Part shown: in pieces, positions 22,650-32,930 of the stretch
Numbering within the stretch: position 1 is the first letter of the stretch
How the letters are laid out: each line of letters opens with the position of its first letter
Assembly (NCBI GenBank): GCA_004794785.1
Contig: SJOL01001202.1
Span: forward strand, 30,215 to 94,214
Reading direction: 5' to 3'
DNA: 64,000 nucleotides
Source of the DNA: Opisthorchis felineus
Taxonomy: Eukaryota > Platyhelminthes > Trematoda > Opisthorchiida > Opisthorchiidae
Program-made: the position numbers and the translations under genes
The notes under the pieces: model-generated
Told to the model about the DNA's origin: nothing
The model's input: the letters and a program-made list of their open reading frames with translations, nothing else
The model's database searches: none

Positions 22650-23640
22650 GCCTTCTTCAGTCGTCGTGGTATCAGAACTACAGTCGGTTGGAGCATAAGT
22701 AGACAAGGCAAACAGACAGCGGTCAACTTCCCGCCTGTAACACTCCATCACAGACGTTGCCAGACGAACCGCTCAGAGACGACTATCAGCGGGTATCTGG
22801 TCAAGCAAGGATCCCTCCTCCCCGTGACTTTCGACGGTACCGACCCCTGCACATCCTGCCACAGCAGCATCTGGATCGCCAAAGGTGCGCAGCCGAAACC
22901 GAGTGGAAGATGATGGGTCGGTTAACTCAACCAATGTGATTGCATCCTGAATTTTTGCTTCTGATACGCAGCACACATCAATGTCAAGAGAGTTCAGTGT
23001 GAGAGCAAGAGCAGCTTGTTGTCCTGTTTGCTTCAGAGCGCGGACATTGAAAACAGCCAGAGAGACTGGGCGTCAAGGCTTGAAGATTGGTTTCGAGATG
23101 CCTGAGGATGTCGGCGCCGGTTGACGTGCAGATGTTGCTTGCTAAACGGATGCAGGATGGACGGAGTCACCAGTCCTACCTGACGGGGTGAGGAGAGGCG
23201 GAAGAAAAATATGTGAAAGAGAAAGAAGGGAAGCGTCAGCAGTAGCGTGTTTTCGCTTACCCGCCCTGCTGTATGCAGCGAGTAAGGTGACCCACGCGAC
23301 GGCCGATGTGGCATGAGTTTATTTGAATGCACGCAGTTCATGGCTGTGCATGGGCTGGGATACTGCCCAGACCCAGACAGAGGGACGATTTGGGTCCTTG
23401 ACCAAAGCCTTTGGCTCATAAGCCTAACCGCAAGGCAGCGGTGTCTGGCGGGAAATGCACGTGCGTTACAATTTTTGTAGAACAAATCGCCATGTTCCAA
23501 CCCCCGACCTGGAATGTCAGGAGATTGTGTTTGTCAAACCTCTAAGCGTTGACCAACCTGGTATGAGGGACTCTGCGAGTGTCACGCGGACACCCCGCAG
23601 TATAGCTCAATGGGTCGCGGGGGGTGCACATGCTTTCTTG
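22650..23640 (-). pseudogene. RTE-like LINE, 5' leader and endonuclease
   Basis: On the minus strand, a leader of about 500 bp (23640 to about 23060) precedes the start of an apurinic endonuclease domain of RTE/SR2 type. Landmarks: [14 protein letters not shown] (near 23045), VCCVSEAKIQDA (22980-22940), GCAGVG, AVRLATSV, and YAPTDCSSD near 22690. The N of FNVR and the E of SEAKIQ, which belong to the active site, are still present. The element breaks off at about 22650, after roughly 130 codons of the domain, so there is no reverse transcriptase. The leader carries a 155-codon frame (23033-23500) that overlaps the true frame in another phase and is not a gene. The leader matches the plus-strand fragment at 365-592. 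Confidence 0.8.
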
Positions 23641-24490
23641 CCGGCTGAATGAAACGGTGTTGTTTGTGTTCCGATTCTACTGTGAACCTCAGTGAGGCAC
23701 TCCGGATAACCGAACTGTGGCTGGGTTTTGCTCAACAATTGTTCCTCTTGCTCTGAAGGATCTGAATTGCATAGTCCTCTCTTTCTTGGTAGAAGAGCCA
23801 GGTGTACACCGGTACGTGAGGCAGAACACATTCTGAAGTATCTGATCCAGATGTTGTCAGAAAAATTGTCCGGTGAAAAGCCAGCTCTCAGTCCTGCATC
23901 TTCAATGGCCAGTCATCGGATTGACCCATTAAACTCATGCCAAATGCGGTTGTACAAAAAATCCCGAGTATCTGGCGACAAACGAGGTGTTTCAGATCCA
24001 ATCAAATCACCTCTGACTATCAGCGCAATCATAGTCGATCAGGTGACCTGCAGAAATCAATCAGTGTCTGCTCAGCATTGTTCTTATCCTGTACTTATGT
24101 AAGTCGCATGCTTTATGCCTGCGACCAAAGAAGAAAATGTTAACGCACCACTGCACACGTCTTCTGTCAGTTCTAATGGTAATCTATAATATCATAATCA
24201 ATTATGCAAAATGCCAGTAGGGTTATTAATTTACCTCGGTTTTCTCAACTCTCATCGGGAGTTCCTGAATATATCACCTTATGCGATGATCAAATTGGTT
24301 TTTTTTGTTGGTATTGTTTTTTAGGCACAAGTCATTGAAAAAGTTAATAGGGCCAGTACAAAGTAAATGCAACTAAAATGTACTCAAATCTCTCTGTAAC
24401 AACAAAAAATCAGAATAATTCAAGATTTGGGACATCCTTTATCATTCGTTGTTTACAATCAGCCTCATTTCATATATTTTACTCCAATTT
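23641..24490. other. No gene seen
   Basis: A 124-codon plus frame (23728-24102) has no family resemblance and no splice context; it is left uncalled. Confidence 0.35.
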
Positions 24491-24680
24491 GCAAGAGATG
24501 GCTCAGTGGTTAGAATGCGAATTTACTGACCGGAAGGTCCGTGGTTCGAACCTGACCTCTGCCTCTCGACTTCCCCTGTCTATGCTTGGGCAACCTGGCA
24601 GTGTCCCAGCACTCGTGCTTCCTTCGGGTGGCATGGCAACTAGGCACCGAAAGGGTGTTACAGTTGAACGATTTTTTTTA
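24491..24680 (+). mobile_element. SINE family 1 (tRNA-derived)
   Basis: A box GGCTCAGTGGTTAGAATGC, B box GGTTCGAACCT, then body landmark GGGTGGCATGGCAACTAGGCA and a T-rich tail. Confidence 0.85.
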
Positions 24681-25699
24681 TTTTATAATTTGCAAAAGTG
24701 TTGCTCTCTCATTCGCCCGGAGTTTTTGTCCTCACTTCAACCGCCATATTGAAAGGCTTGTAACAGTAACACACATGCCTTATCCCTGTGTCTCGGATTT
24801 ATTTGTATAAGTCTGTGGCCATATCTGTTTCTAGGACAGTCTGAAAATCAAATATCCCGTGAATGAAACAAACATCCCGTCAACAAGGAAGCAAGGATTG
24901 AGATATCATGTATCTGACTGCGTGCAACAGAGAAAAGAGAAGACGCTACCGTTAAGTGGTCTTTTGAGAGAATTAACCGTCTGAAGTAAACAAACAAAGT
25001 TTACATCTGGAATAAATGAGACCCCAAACCATACATGGATTTCCCTTGCGAAGTCAGCCAGTGTGAACTTCTTCCGTTTTCCCGTTGCACCAATGAAAAG
25101 CCAAGCTGTCCAAACCATCCAGCATGTCGATTGGTAGTTCCACGAAATGAGGGAGTGTGGGCAATTGATTCTCCGATGCATGCGTAGTCTAGCCAGTCAA
25201 GACTCACAATCGTGAATTTCATATTTGGAAGGCCATGGCGAACGTGTTCGGACACGCCTGACCATTAAAAACAAACTGCAGAAACCTGTTCGAAATTCAT
25301 GTTATCTGGTTGTCTGTCGGCCTCAGCAACATCCGTACTAATTTCCTGGTTTCTGGGACCCATACCCTGAGCTGTAAACAGGGAAATTGTGAAACCAAAT
25401 GCTTGATCCAGGAACTTTTTTCCAAAGTATTTGGCGTTTATTTGGGCGCCCATCTTAAAGGTCAAAACTATTTCTCTAAACATAAAAAAGCAGGTATTTC
25501 CGTACTGACCATTAGTTGACACAAGGACTCATCAGTGAGTGCTAATCAGGATCAAGGACGGTGTATTCTTTTCCGGTGTTTTAACGACTGACGTCTCAAA
25601 AGCTTTGATGGCATCGAATAGCGTGAACTGATTCGTAACGAAGTAATTAGAAAATGGGTATTTGGCTATGCAACAAGTGCCTCAGTCGCGGAAAACATC
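24681..25699. other. No gene seen
   Basis: Minus-strand frames at 24906-25255 and 25265-25522 have no recognised domain. Confidence 0.35.
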
Positions 25700-25985
25700 T
25701 AGCAAATCGGCTGTTGTGGTTTGCCCATATGCTACGCGTGCAGAAACATCGTCTGCCGTTTTCCGTGCCTCCTTCAGAATGGCGCAAACTGGGAGGTGGA
25801 CAACGTATGACTTGACAGAATTGTATGAAAGAGCTGTCGAAGATTTTAGGTGTTGTTCGAACAGTCCGCCTTCCTGGATGGTGTCCCCGTGACCAGACCC
25901 AGCGCTTGGCTGGAGATATCGGAAGAAATGGTAGTTTATGGACGTCAGTGGCTTTCCTATTGTCACTTTCTTTTCAGACTAACTG
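25700..25985 (+). pseudogene. RTE-like LINE, 3' end of ORF
   Basis: C-terminal end of the RTE polyprotein: FSVPPSEWRKLGGGQRMT (about 25755-25810), CMKELSKILGVVRTVRLPGW (25825-25885), then a frameshift into AWLEISEEM and the terminal QWLSYCHFL pattern. One stop (TGA near 25811) and a deletion near 25750 break it. It has the same order as the copies at 11040 and 55672. Confidence 0.8.
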
Positions 25986-27534
25986 AGCGTTTGTAGGGGT
26001 GAGCACATAGGAACTTTTGTTTTTGTGGCACGCAGAAGAGTGCCAGTGACAAAGATTCAAGTTAATCCGAGGAAGAAGACTTATACTACTCACCTTCAAA
26101 GAGGAGATATTAGGAGAACCAGCTCCAAACGTAAATGGACTACACAAATGCCAATGGAATAACCGTTTTCGTTGAGACTGATTAAATTGGTTGTTCTTCA
26201 CTTGCTCTTGACAGATGGGTTCCATTTTTAGTATCACTTTTTGGCCCGCCTAGAACTTTCCACGTGAGCCTTATAAACAGCCCGTTTTCGGCTGCACGTG
26301 ACACGTCTGTACGCGTCAGTGTTCAATAGATCAGCTGATTCTCACGTTCATTGGCTTTCTGGTTTGGCTAAGCGCATCAGGCTATCAAACGGCAATCCAG
26401 ACTCGGGTTCGTGGCATTAAGAAGGCATTAAGAAGACTGTGGTCCACAACAAGTTCCAACAGTGAGGTTGCTGTCTGTACTGTTGATGATGATGTTGTCC
26501 GTTCGCTTGTGTGGGAAGCCACTCAGAGGCACCTATCGATCAGCTCAGTCAAGTTGTCTAAATGAGGTTTCGCCCCCAGCCAACATGGATCAAAACACTT
26601 AGTGAACAACTGACTTGATAGATATGTGTGTGTTGAATATTCGAAGTTTACAAGTTCAGCGGTGACGTTTCATACATTGACTGAGTATCTGACCAACTTG
26701 TTTGTGGTATTACAGAATCCTTATCGTTCTTGAGGGTGAACAGAGCGAGGGTGGTGGGAACGTCTGTGTCATTAAAGAAGCTTAAAGGTATCCACCGATA
26801 TATACTGAAAATGTATCCTAATCAACCCATAGTTCGTTTGAGGAACTCAGCTTGAAATGACATTCAATCCTGAGAAGTTTACTCACTCCTGACCGTACCG
26901 CTCCATTTGCCTGGAGAATTCAGTGCTCCAAGAGACACTGTTGCGTAGATTCTGAGCTGAGGATCCTCTGACGAAGCGCAGAAGTCTTCAGAACAAAGTC
27001 AAGCGCATTAGTTCTACGGTTGATTAAAACAAGCCTAACTGTATTGAAATATGAACCCGAATACAATCGAGCGAGAAACCCACGATGGCCGTCAAAAGGG
27101 GATACCTAAATCCAATATTATGGTCTTTCTCCCGCAGAACAAAATCGGACTCCGAATCCGAGATACCATCGGCGAACTAACTGGATATAGCCTACAGAAG
27201 GCAGGAATATTTGTAATCTAGTACGGACTCACGCACGCCAATGACTCGCTCTCGATTCTGTATTTCTCTCCGGTCACTAGATTTATCAAAAAGGGTCTAA
27301 CATATGAGCCCACTGAACTTTCGGAAGCCTGACCCTGCTCCTTAATCTCACAGGCTTTATCCTTTTACCTTCTTTTTATACTCAGTTCCGCTGTGATCGC
27401 GGATGTGACGGAGCTGGCAGCCGACCTCCCTACTTCTCACTACACCTGCCTTCCTATTTGTCAACTCCCGCGTTGATAGCTTGAAAGCGCCAATTCGCAA
27501 TACGTTACTTCCTACACGAACAACAGCATAATGA
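25986..27534. other. No gene seen
   Basis: Nothing recognisable. Confidence 0.35.
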
Positions 27535-27765
27535 TAAACACACTACTCAGAGGGTCCCTGAAATCTCTTCGACAATCGACGACTGGTTTCAAGTAGCCGA
27601 AGTCCTCGAGTTCCCGTCAACCCTATGCGCTACTTGAATACTAGATTGTGGGCAGCTACACTCATTTGCAAGTTACGTTGGTAGCAACGGGGGGGGCTTA
27701 AATGGGCAGTAGCTGAATTCTTTGTTTGTGATATTCTTTTATTTGTACCAGTCCAGCCTACAACA
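27535..27765 (-). repeat. R1 repeat, decayed
   Basis: CACTACTCAGAGGG and a worn ribozyme side, CACTCATTTGCAAG, a poly-G insertion near 27690, then GAATTCTTTGTTTGTGATATTC. Confidence 0.6.
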
Positions 27766-28348
27766 CTAACCAAAGTCAAGTAATTTGCAGTATAGTCCGG
27801 TAAGTACTGATGTAGATATTCAATCCGTGTTGGGTCTTGCAGCACAGCAGATCTAGTGACACTATCCTTGAGTTCAAAAACTGCAGCTTTCATGCAGCAT
27901 AATTGCTCACCAATGCACTTTTGCATACGCTCAACTAGATCTTCCGAGTTGGAAGTCTGGAAGTCTGAACCTGTCTTGGTAACAGTCATGTGGGCAGTCA
28001 ATGTGGGCAGCAAAGCCAAAGGGCGGAAACCTCGCGCGGAAGGGGACATTTTTGTTTCCTCAGAATAGCCTGCTCATAGAGCATCTCGCACTACATCTTG
28101 GCTGACTGAAGACGCTCTTGAAGGGTCACTTCTGTTTCTTTGGTTCCGTTGTGCAAAAATTACCATACAACCTTTGTCCTTCCATTTCTTTCTAAGAAAT
28201 GATTTCCATCGAGATTTTCACTGTCCTTTTTTGGAGGGTATATAGAGTCGAAGTCCCCCAGAATAGCTTCGTTTAGTAAAGCCCTTTCCTTTCTACCTTG
28301 TTGCTTCCATAAGTTTACGGTATCTACGCCCCGGGGTTCAACACCCAT
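27760..28348 (-). pseudogene. Possible eroded exons of an unknown protein
   Basis: Three adjacent minus-strand stretches look protein-like. 28348-28160 is open for 62 codons and ends at AAG/GTTGTA, which could be a splice donor. 28150-28020 reads ETEVTLQERLQSAK then CEMLYEQAILRKQKCPLP, broken by one TAG. 27975-27780 reads EDLVERMQKCIGEQL and LQDPTRIEYLHQYLPD in another phase. The last two have the heptad-like spacing of a helical or coiled-coil (spectrin-repeat-like) protein, but that is only an impression. A stop and a phase change argue for a pseudogene or part of a repeat unless introns explain them. Confidence 0.25.
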
Positions 28349-28439
28349 TTTGCCATCAGTGCTTTGACGAAGCTACTTATGCTCTTTATGCTACCAACAA
28401 ATTATAAGTAGTTCAGAAGGGAGGTGTAGTCCACACACT

Positions 28440-28740
28440 GCATAAACCCTTGATGTGAGAAGTCGTCACTCGGAGAGCCTGTCATCATGTGACCAAAATG
28501 ATGTGAACCTCGTGAATGAACGATGAGTGGCGTTACATCTTGTTTAAGTGCAAATTAATCACACTGGTAGTCAGCCGCTCGTGGTCGAACAGGTTAGCCT
28601 TCAACTACTAGCCAGAAGGATGCGAGTTCGAATCTCAAGGGGGATTCGTGGATATGCCCACCGCTGATGATTCCCAATAAAGATGAAATAGCTTTGCAAT
28701 GCCCCTCAACACAGATTGACTTCACATGCAGGACGAACTC
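28440..28740 (+). mobile_element. SINE family 2
   Basis: GTCGTCACTCGGAGAGCC head, a tRNA-like part with GTGGTCGAACAGGTTAG and B box GAGTTCGAATCTC, the CTGATGATTCCCAATAAAG block and a truncated tail. Confidence 0.75.
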
Positions 28741-29087
28741 TTCTCATACTGCTAATAATTTCGATCAGATGGAAGTCTAAAGAAGTCGACAGTGGAGGAC
28801 ACTGAACCAAATCTATCACATTCTGCTAGCATATTTGTTTCATATCTACACAGAAAGCAGTATTTGTCATGGAGTGTAAGTCGTCCTTATGTTTTATTCC
28901 ATTGTTAGCGCTTTCGAGTTTTTATTCTGTGCTACAATGTACCCATCTCGACTCACCGCGGAAAGCGTTCTGTCATTTTCCCATTGATTATTGTTCATAA
29001 AAGCCCAATGATACCTCCGCGTCTTCTTACTAAGACGTAGGATCCTTAGGATGATTTGTTACCGTGTACGCGCCACAATATAATCCG

Positions 29088-29629
29088 TCACATCGTCTCA
29101 TCCCTATCCAATGTTTTTTTTTTGCTGCAGTAAATCGTACGTTTTGTACCGTCGTGTAATGGCATCTCATCACATCTCAAGATCAGTCCCTCCATCAGAT
29201 CGCTAGGCTGCACAGTGAAACAATGTCCGAGCCATCCAATCTTCAGGCTTGCACACCAACCTTGTTCAGCGTCAACCCACCCAAGTTCTTCCGGGATCCG
29301 TAAAGCTCTTCGTTTCCGTCTGCATTCTATCAGAATGGCTGCAACACTTCGCATGGGGTCTTATCACGGAAAACGCTCCAGTCTTTAAGATCTTGTTGGA
29401 TGGTGAAGTAATTTGCTCCAAATAGGAACTTCAGTGCTTCGCCGTCTCCAACTTCCTGTCTCAATCGTCGGTCAGTCAATAGATTCTCCTCCCTAGCGCA
29501 TTTGCTGTCATGTAGTCGTGCCCTTGAACCAGTGGCGCGACATTTAAATTCCCTGCGAGGATTTCTTCCAGCTAGTCTCGATTCATTCCAGTGGTTTGTT
29601 ATCAGTCTTACTGTGGAATTTGCGTCCAA
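29088..29629 (-). pseudogene. Unidentified eroded coding-like region
   Basis: Two overlapping minus frames in different phases (29629-29330, then 29354-29088) read as one protein-like stretch of about 170 residues with a single frameshift near 29340. It is charged in the first half (RRLRQEVGDGEALKF, IQQDLKDWSVFRD) and Cys/Trp-containing in the second. No domain is recognised. It could be a repeat-derived polypeptide, an eroded exon or a chance pair of frames. Confidence 0.2.
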
Positions 29630-29904
29630 GTGGGAAGGACCTTCACTGAATTAGGGCTCAAGAAATCGACAAACATCCCCTCTCGACTATGAAATATCTT
29701 GAATTGACCTTAGTCATAATGCGACCGACATAAAACAGTACTTCATTAGAACTGATTTGATGCTGTGATCGCTTGCGTCTATTTTCGACCGCCTTTTTCC
29801 GACCATGATGAACTTGTTTTCCACTATCTGCAACGTACTACACTTCAGCGGTTTAAATCAAAAGCCACCACAAACACACTTCAGTATCTTCTCGCTCGAG
29901 AAAT

Positions 29905-30015
29905 TCCTATGGGAATCATTCGAAATTCGGAAACTTGAGGGCTGCGCCTACTTGATGACACCCGAAAAGGCAGAAACTGTTGGTCCATTGTCAAACAGAT
30001 TTCTTCAGTCTTCTG
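29905..30015 (+). repeat. R1 repeat, decayed ribozyme side
   Basis: CATTCGAAATTCGGAAACTTG, GGGCTGCGCCTACTTGATGA, AAAAGGCAGAAACTG. The core has CTTGATGA with a damaged stem II. Confidence 0.55.
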
Positions 30016-30698
30016 GACAAAACTGAAAAAGTGCAATGGATCACCATCAAACTAGTCGAAGGGGTGAAAAAATCAGGATAGACTAAACGCTCTGAATCTT
30101 CTCTCAAAGTCTTACTGAAGAGCAAGGGGTGAATTCATTACAATAAGGCAAGCACTCTATAGCAGTGTGGTCTGCATGGGCGATACCAGGCAAGAGTGAA
30201 GTGTAACTGCGCAAATAGGGAGGGTTCAGCATGTCGGGGGTGTATAGATCGTTTAGGCTACCAGCCACTGGCAGCTCGGACTCCTTGCTATCTGACGTAG
30301 TGAAAGATGGCTGGGGATGAAAAGTCTGAAGCTAATGTAGCGTGTCAAATGGGTTCAGATATCAGACCTCACAGAAAGAGTTGCTAATATGACATCAGCG
30401 AAATTGTCCCTTTGCTTTCAATCGACGAATGCCGGTGCCAACATCTCCGCAGACAACTGGCGCATGCCAGGGCAGCTTCATCTTCAGTCAATCAGGTGAG
30501 GACACCTCCATCGCAAGAAGCTACTTCATTGGGCGGACGCTTATTACGCCGATGTTCTGTCTGTTGGTAGCGTCTGCATTTGGGACCAAAACGCAATCCA
30601 TGACCACCAGTTCTCTTCTGGCGATTCCCGGAAGGCTGATTCATCCGGAGGAAGCTAAATGCGTGTGTTCATTTGGTTGGAAAAAGCAGTGACAAATG
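30016..30698. other. No gene seen
   Basis: Nothing recognisable apart from an 87-codon frame (30429-30692) without family resemblance. Confidence 0.35.
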
Positions 30699-31130
30699 TT
30701 AGCGAAATACACTCATTTGCAAACAAATTTGGTTTTGCGAGAGACTCACCTGGAACCCAGCTGAATCTCTCGTTTGTGATGTTTCCAGGCAACCTTATGT
30801 GCTGCACCAGGCCGCCTCATTTTTCAGTTGCTACGATATTCGAGATATCGCGATACATGTATATTCGTAATGCACTACTCATAAGGTTGCTGAAAATTCT
30901 TCGACAGCCCACGACCGGTTTCGCCCTTCTTGGGGCTCATCAGGTAGGCGCAGTCCCCGAGTTTCCGTCAACCTTATGTTCTACTTGAAACCAAATTGCA
31001 CGAAATTAGCGAAATACACTCATTTGCAAACAAATTTGGTTTTGCGAGAGACTCACCTGGAACCCAGCTGAATCTCTCGTTTGTGATGTTTCCAGGCAAC
31101 CTTATGAGTAGGGCATTACGTAATGACAAA
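30699..31130 (-). repeat. R1 tandem array, best-preserved copy
   Basis: A 101-bp arm (30699-30799) is repeated without a mismatch at 31006-31106, 307 bp downstream. Between them lie a GTGCTGCACC block, a GATATTCGAGATATCG block and the ribozyme segment 30880-30978. The second arm then ends in an inverted copy of the unit start (CAACCTTATGAGTAGGGCAT). The copies look young compared with the others in the window. Confidence 0.9.
30880..30978 (-). ncRNA. Hammerhead ribozyme candidate, intact core
   Basis: Read on the minus strand. Stem I outer helix: CATAAGGTTG pairs with CAACCTTATG (10 bp). Then GGAAA pairs with TTTTC, GACTG largely with CTGTC, and CCTAC with GTGGG next to the core. Core: CTGATGA (30943-30937); stem II GCCC/GGGC with loop CAAGAA; GAAA (30922-30919). 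Stem III side: ACCGGU, a palindrome, then C at 30913 as the cleavage base, so the cut is predicted between 30913 and 30912. This is the architecture of the type I hammerheads known from schistosome satellite RNA, where stem II also has a six-base CAAAUA-type loop. Stem III has no loop of its own, so pairing is expected between two copies (dimer). Not folded by software. Confidence 0.75.
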
Positions 31131-31769
31131 TGTTATTTACCGAATCCGAAACTTTGGAAACGGCGTCATTCATCGTTGAAATCAGCCTTCAAAATGGCGA
31201 CAAGTTTCATTCACACGTGTTCTTGTTTAGCATCAAATTGGTTGTTTCGTCGTCATATCCTTTTTGATCTGGCCTCTTTGTTTTACTGGTTAGCTGTGGA
31301 TAGAAATGTCTTCAGACGGTCCGCACTTTTACTCAAATCTGATTTAACAAACCCTCCTCAATTTCAACTCGCAGAAACACTGGGAGGTAGCAGGCATCGC
31401 CGGTTGTTACTCACACCTCTGTCGAGGGCGTCTCTTTCCACTTGCTGCATCTATCAATCCCAGATCAGTTCTCCCAGTTCTGCAAAGAAGGAATTTGAAG
31501 GCTTGTGTGGAACAGCGATTGTGATATCAGGTTGATAGTTACTATTTCTTACACCCGTCTTCTACAGGATCGTGTGATGCAAGCTCAGAAATACGGTAAA
31601 GATCGCGTTTACCTGCTTCTACTTAGACCAAACACCGTCCCTCAATTATGTTTTCAATACTCTAGTGACTGTGTTGAATGCCAACTTGTTTTCTTCAGAC
31701 CCAGATCCTTGCCCAACTTTTGCATCTTTTTGTTTCCTGATTTATGCAGTAGTGCCAGATGAATTCTTG
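31131..31769. other. No supported gene
   Basis: A 179-codon frame begins inside the R1 repeat at 30996 and runs to 31535. Its start is repeat sequence and the rest has no recognised domain; a frame this long is not far outside chance in a 64-kb window. Confidence 0.35.
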
Positions 31770-31920
31770 TTCAAGTAGGACTCGGAGACTGCGCCTACCC
31801 GATGAATCCCAAGAAGGGCAAAACCAGTGAAGAGGTTTCGAAGAGTTTTCAGCAGACTAGTGTGTTACGTCTAGACAACAACGTAGTGCGATATCTCGAA
31901 TGCCGTACCAACTGTTGAAT
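31770..31920 (+). repeat. R1 repeat, decayed ribozyme side
   Basis: CTCGGAGACTGCGCCTACC, CCGATGAATCCCAAGAAGGG, AAAACC, then TTTCAGCAGACTAGTG and GCGATATCTCGAATG. The core motif is mutated. Confidence 0.6.
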
Positions 31921-32689
31921 AGCTCCATTTACGTACGCTCCCTTAGTTTTACGTTCAACACCACTGATAACAGTTTGTCATATCAGGTGACTTGAAAATT
32001 TTGAGCCTCGAGTCCTTTGTACTTTCGGGTGTCTGTAAGATGAGCCAACATGAGTCAACCAGGAAGGAGATACATCCTGACTATGCACTCATCAATTCCT
32101 CTGGTTTGTATCGCTCACAGCTGTGTGAAACTCTTGCAACCTCCGAAAGTCACTTCTTTTGTGCCCTTTCGGCCGTGTACTTCTGTTCGCTCCGTAGTAT
32201 CTTATAGTCTACACGAGCAGATTCATCTTTAAACGCCTCATCACTTTATATAATTCTGCGTTGTTGAAAGGTTCTCCTTCACCCTCCAGTCATATCTTCC
32301 AGGCCTCATTCGATTTCGGCTTCATGAGAAGGATATTCTTTATCAGTGGATTGGTTGGCTCTGTGCACATCCTGCAACTTCGAATACGGAGTTAGCATGC
32401 TTTCAGTTGTGGGAGGCGTGCTATCTTGAACTCACCTGACATGCAGATACAACATGAAGCGAAAGAACTGAGGTCTGTTTCAGCATCGCAGTACCCATGG
32501 GTTTGGTGAAATCTAATGGACAGCTTTTTTAGGCTCGTCGAATAAACCAAATTCCCACGTGTTCGTCAATCGTATTTCACTCAGTCTACAAAGTGGAGAG
32601 TCAGTTGAATCGCTCTTATGGATACTATATATACGTCCCTAATTATACTATTACACCTAACCAAGTGATTTGCTTTCTGCGATTGCAGG
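31921..32689. other. No gene seen
   Basis: Nothing recognisable. Confidence 0.35.
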
Positions 32690-32930
32690 ATGAGTGGCGC
32701 TATATCCTGTCTAAATGAGAGCTAATCAAACTGCTGATCAGCCACTTGTTGTCAAACAGTTAAGTGTTCAACTACTAGAAGGACGTTTGCGGGTTCGGAA
32801 CTCTCCTGAGATGCGCCCTGCTAATGATTCCCAACAAGGATGAAACAGCTGCACGGTGCATGTCGGCTTTTCAGCGTAGACTGGCTTCACTGACTGGAGG
32901 AAATCCAAGCTGAAAATTACCAAATGTCCT
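32690..32930 (+). mobile_element. SINE family 2
   Basis: ATGAGTGGCGCTATATCCTG, CTGATCAGCCACTTGTTG, B-box-like GGGTTCGGAACTC, CTAATGATTCCCAACAAGG, CGGCTTTTCAGCGTAGAC. Truncated at the head. Confidence 0.75.

Noticed and set aside
23033..23500. 155-codon minus-strand frame
   Set aside because: It overlaps the leader of the RTE element in a different phase from the endonuclease reading frame.
30996..31535. 179-codon open frame on the plus strand
   Set aside because: It starts inside the R1 repeat and has no domain. A frame of this length is close to what chance gives in 64 kb on six frames.
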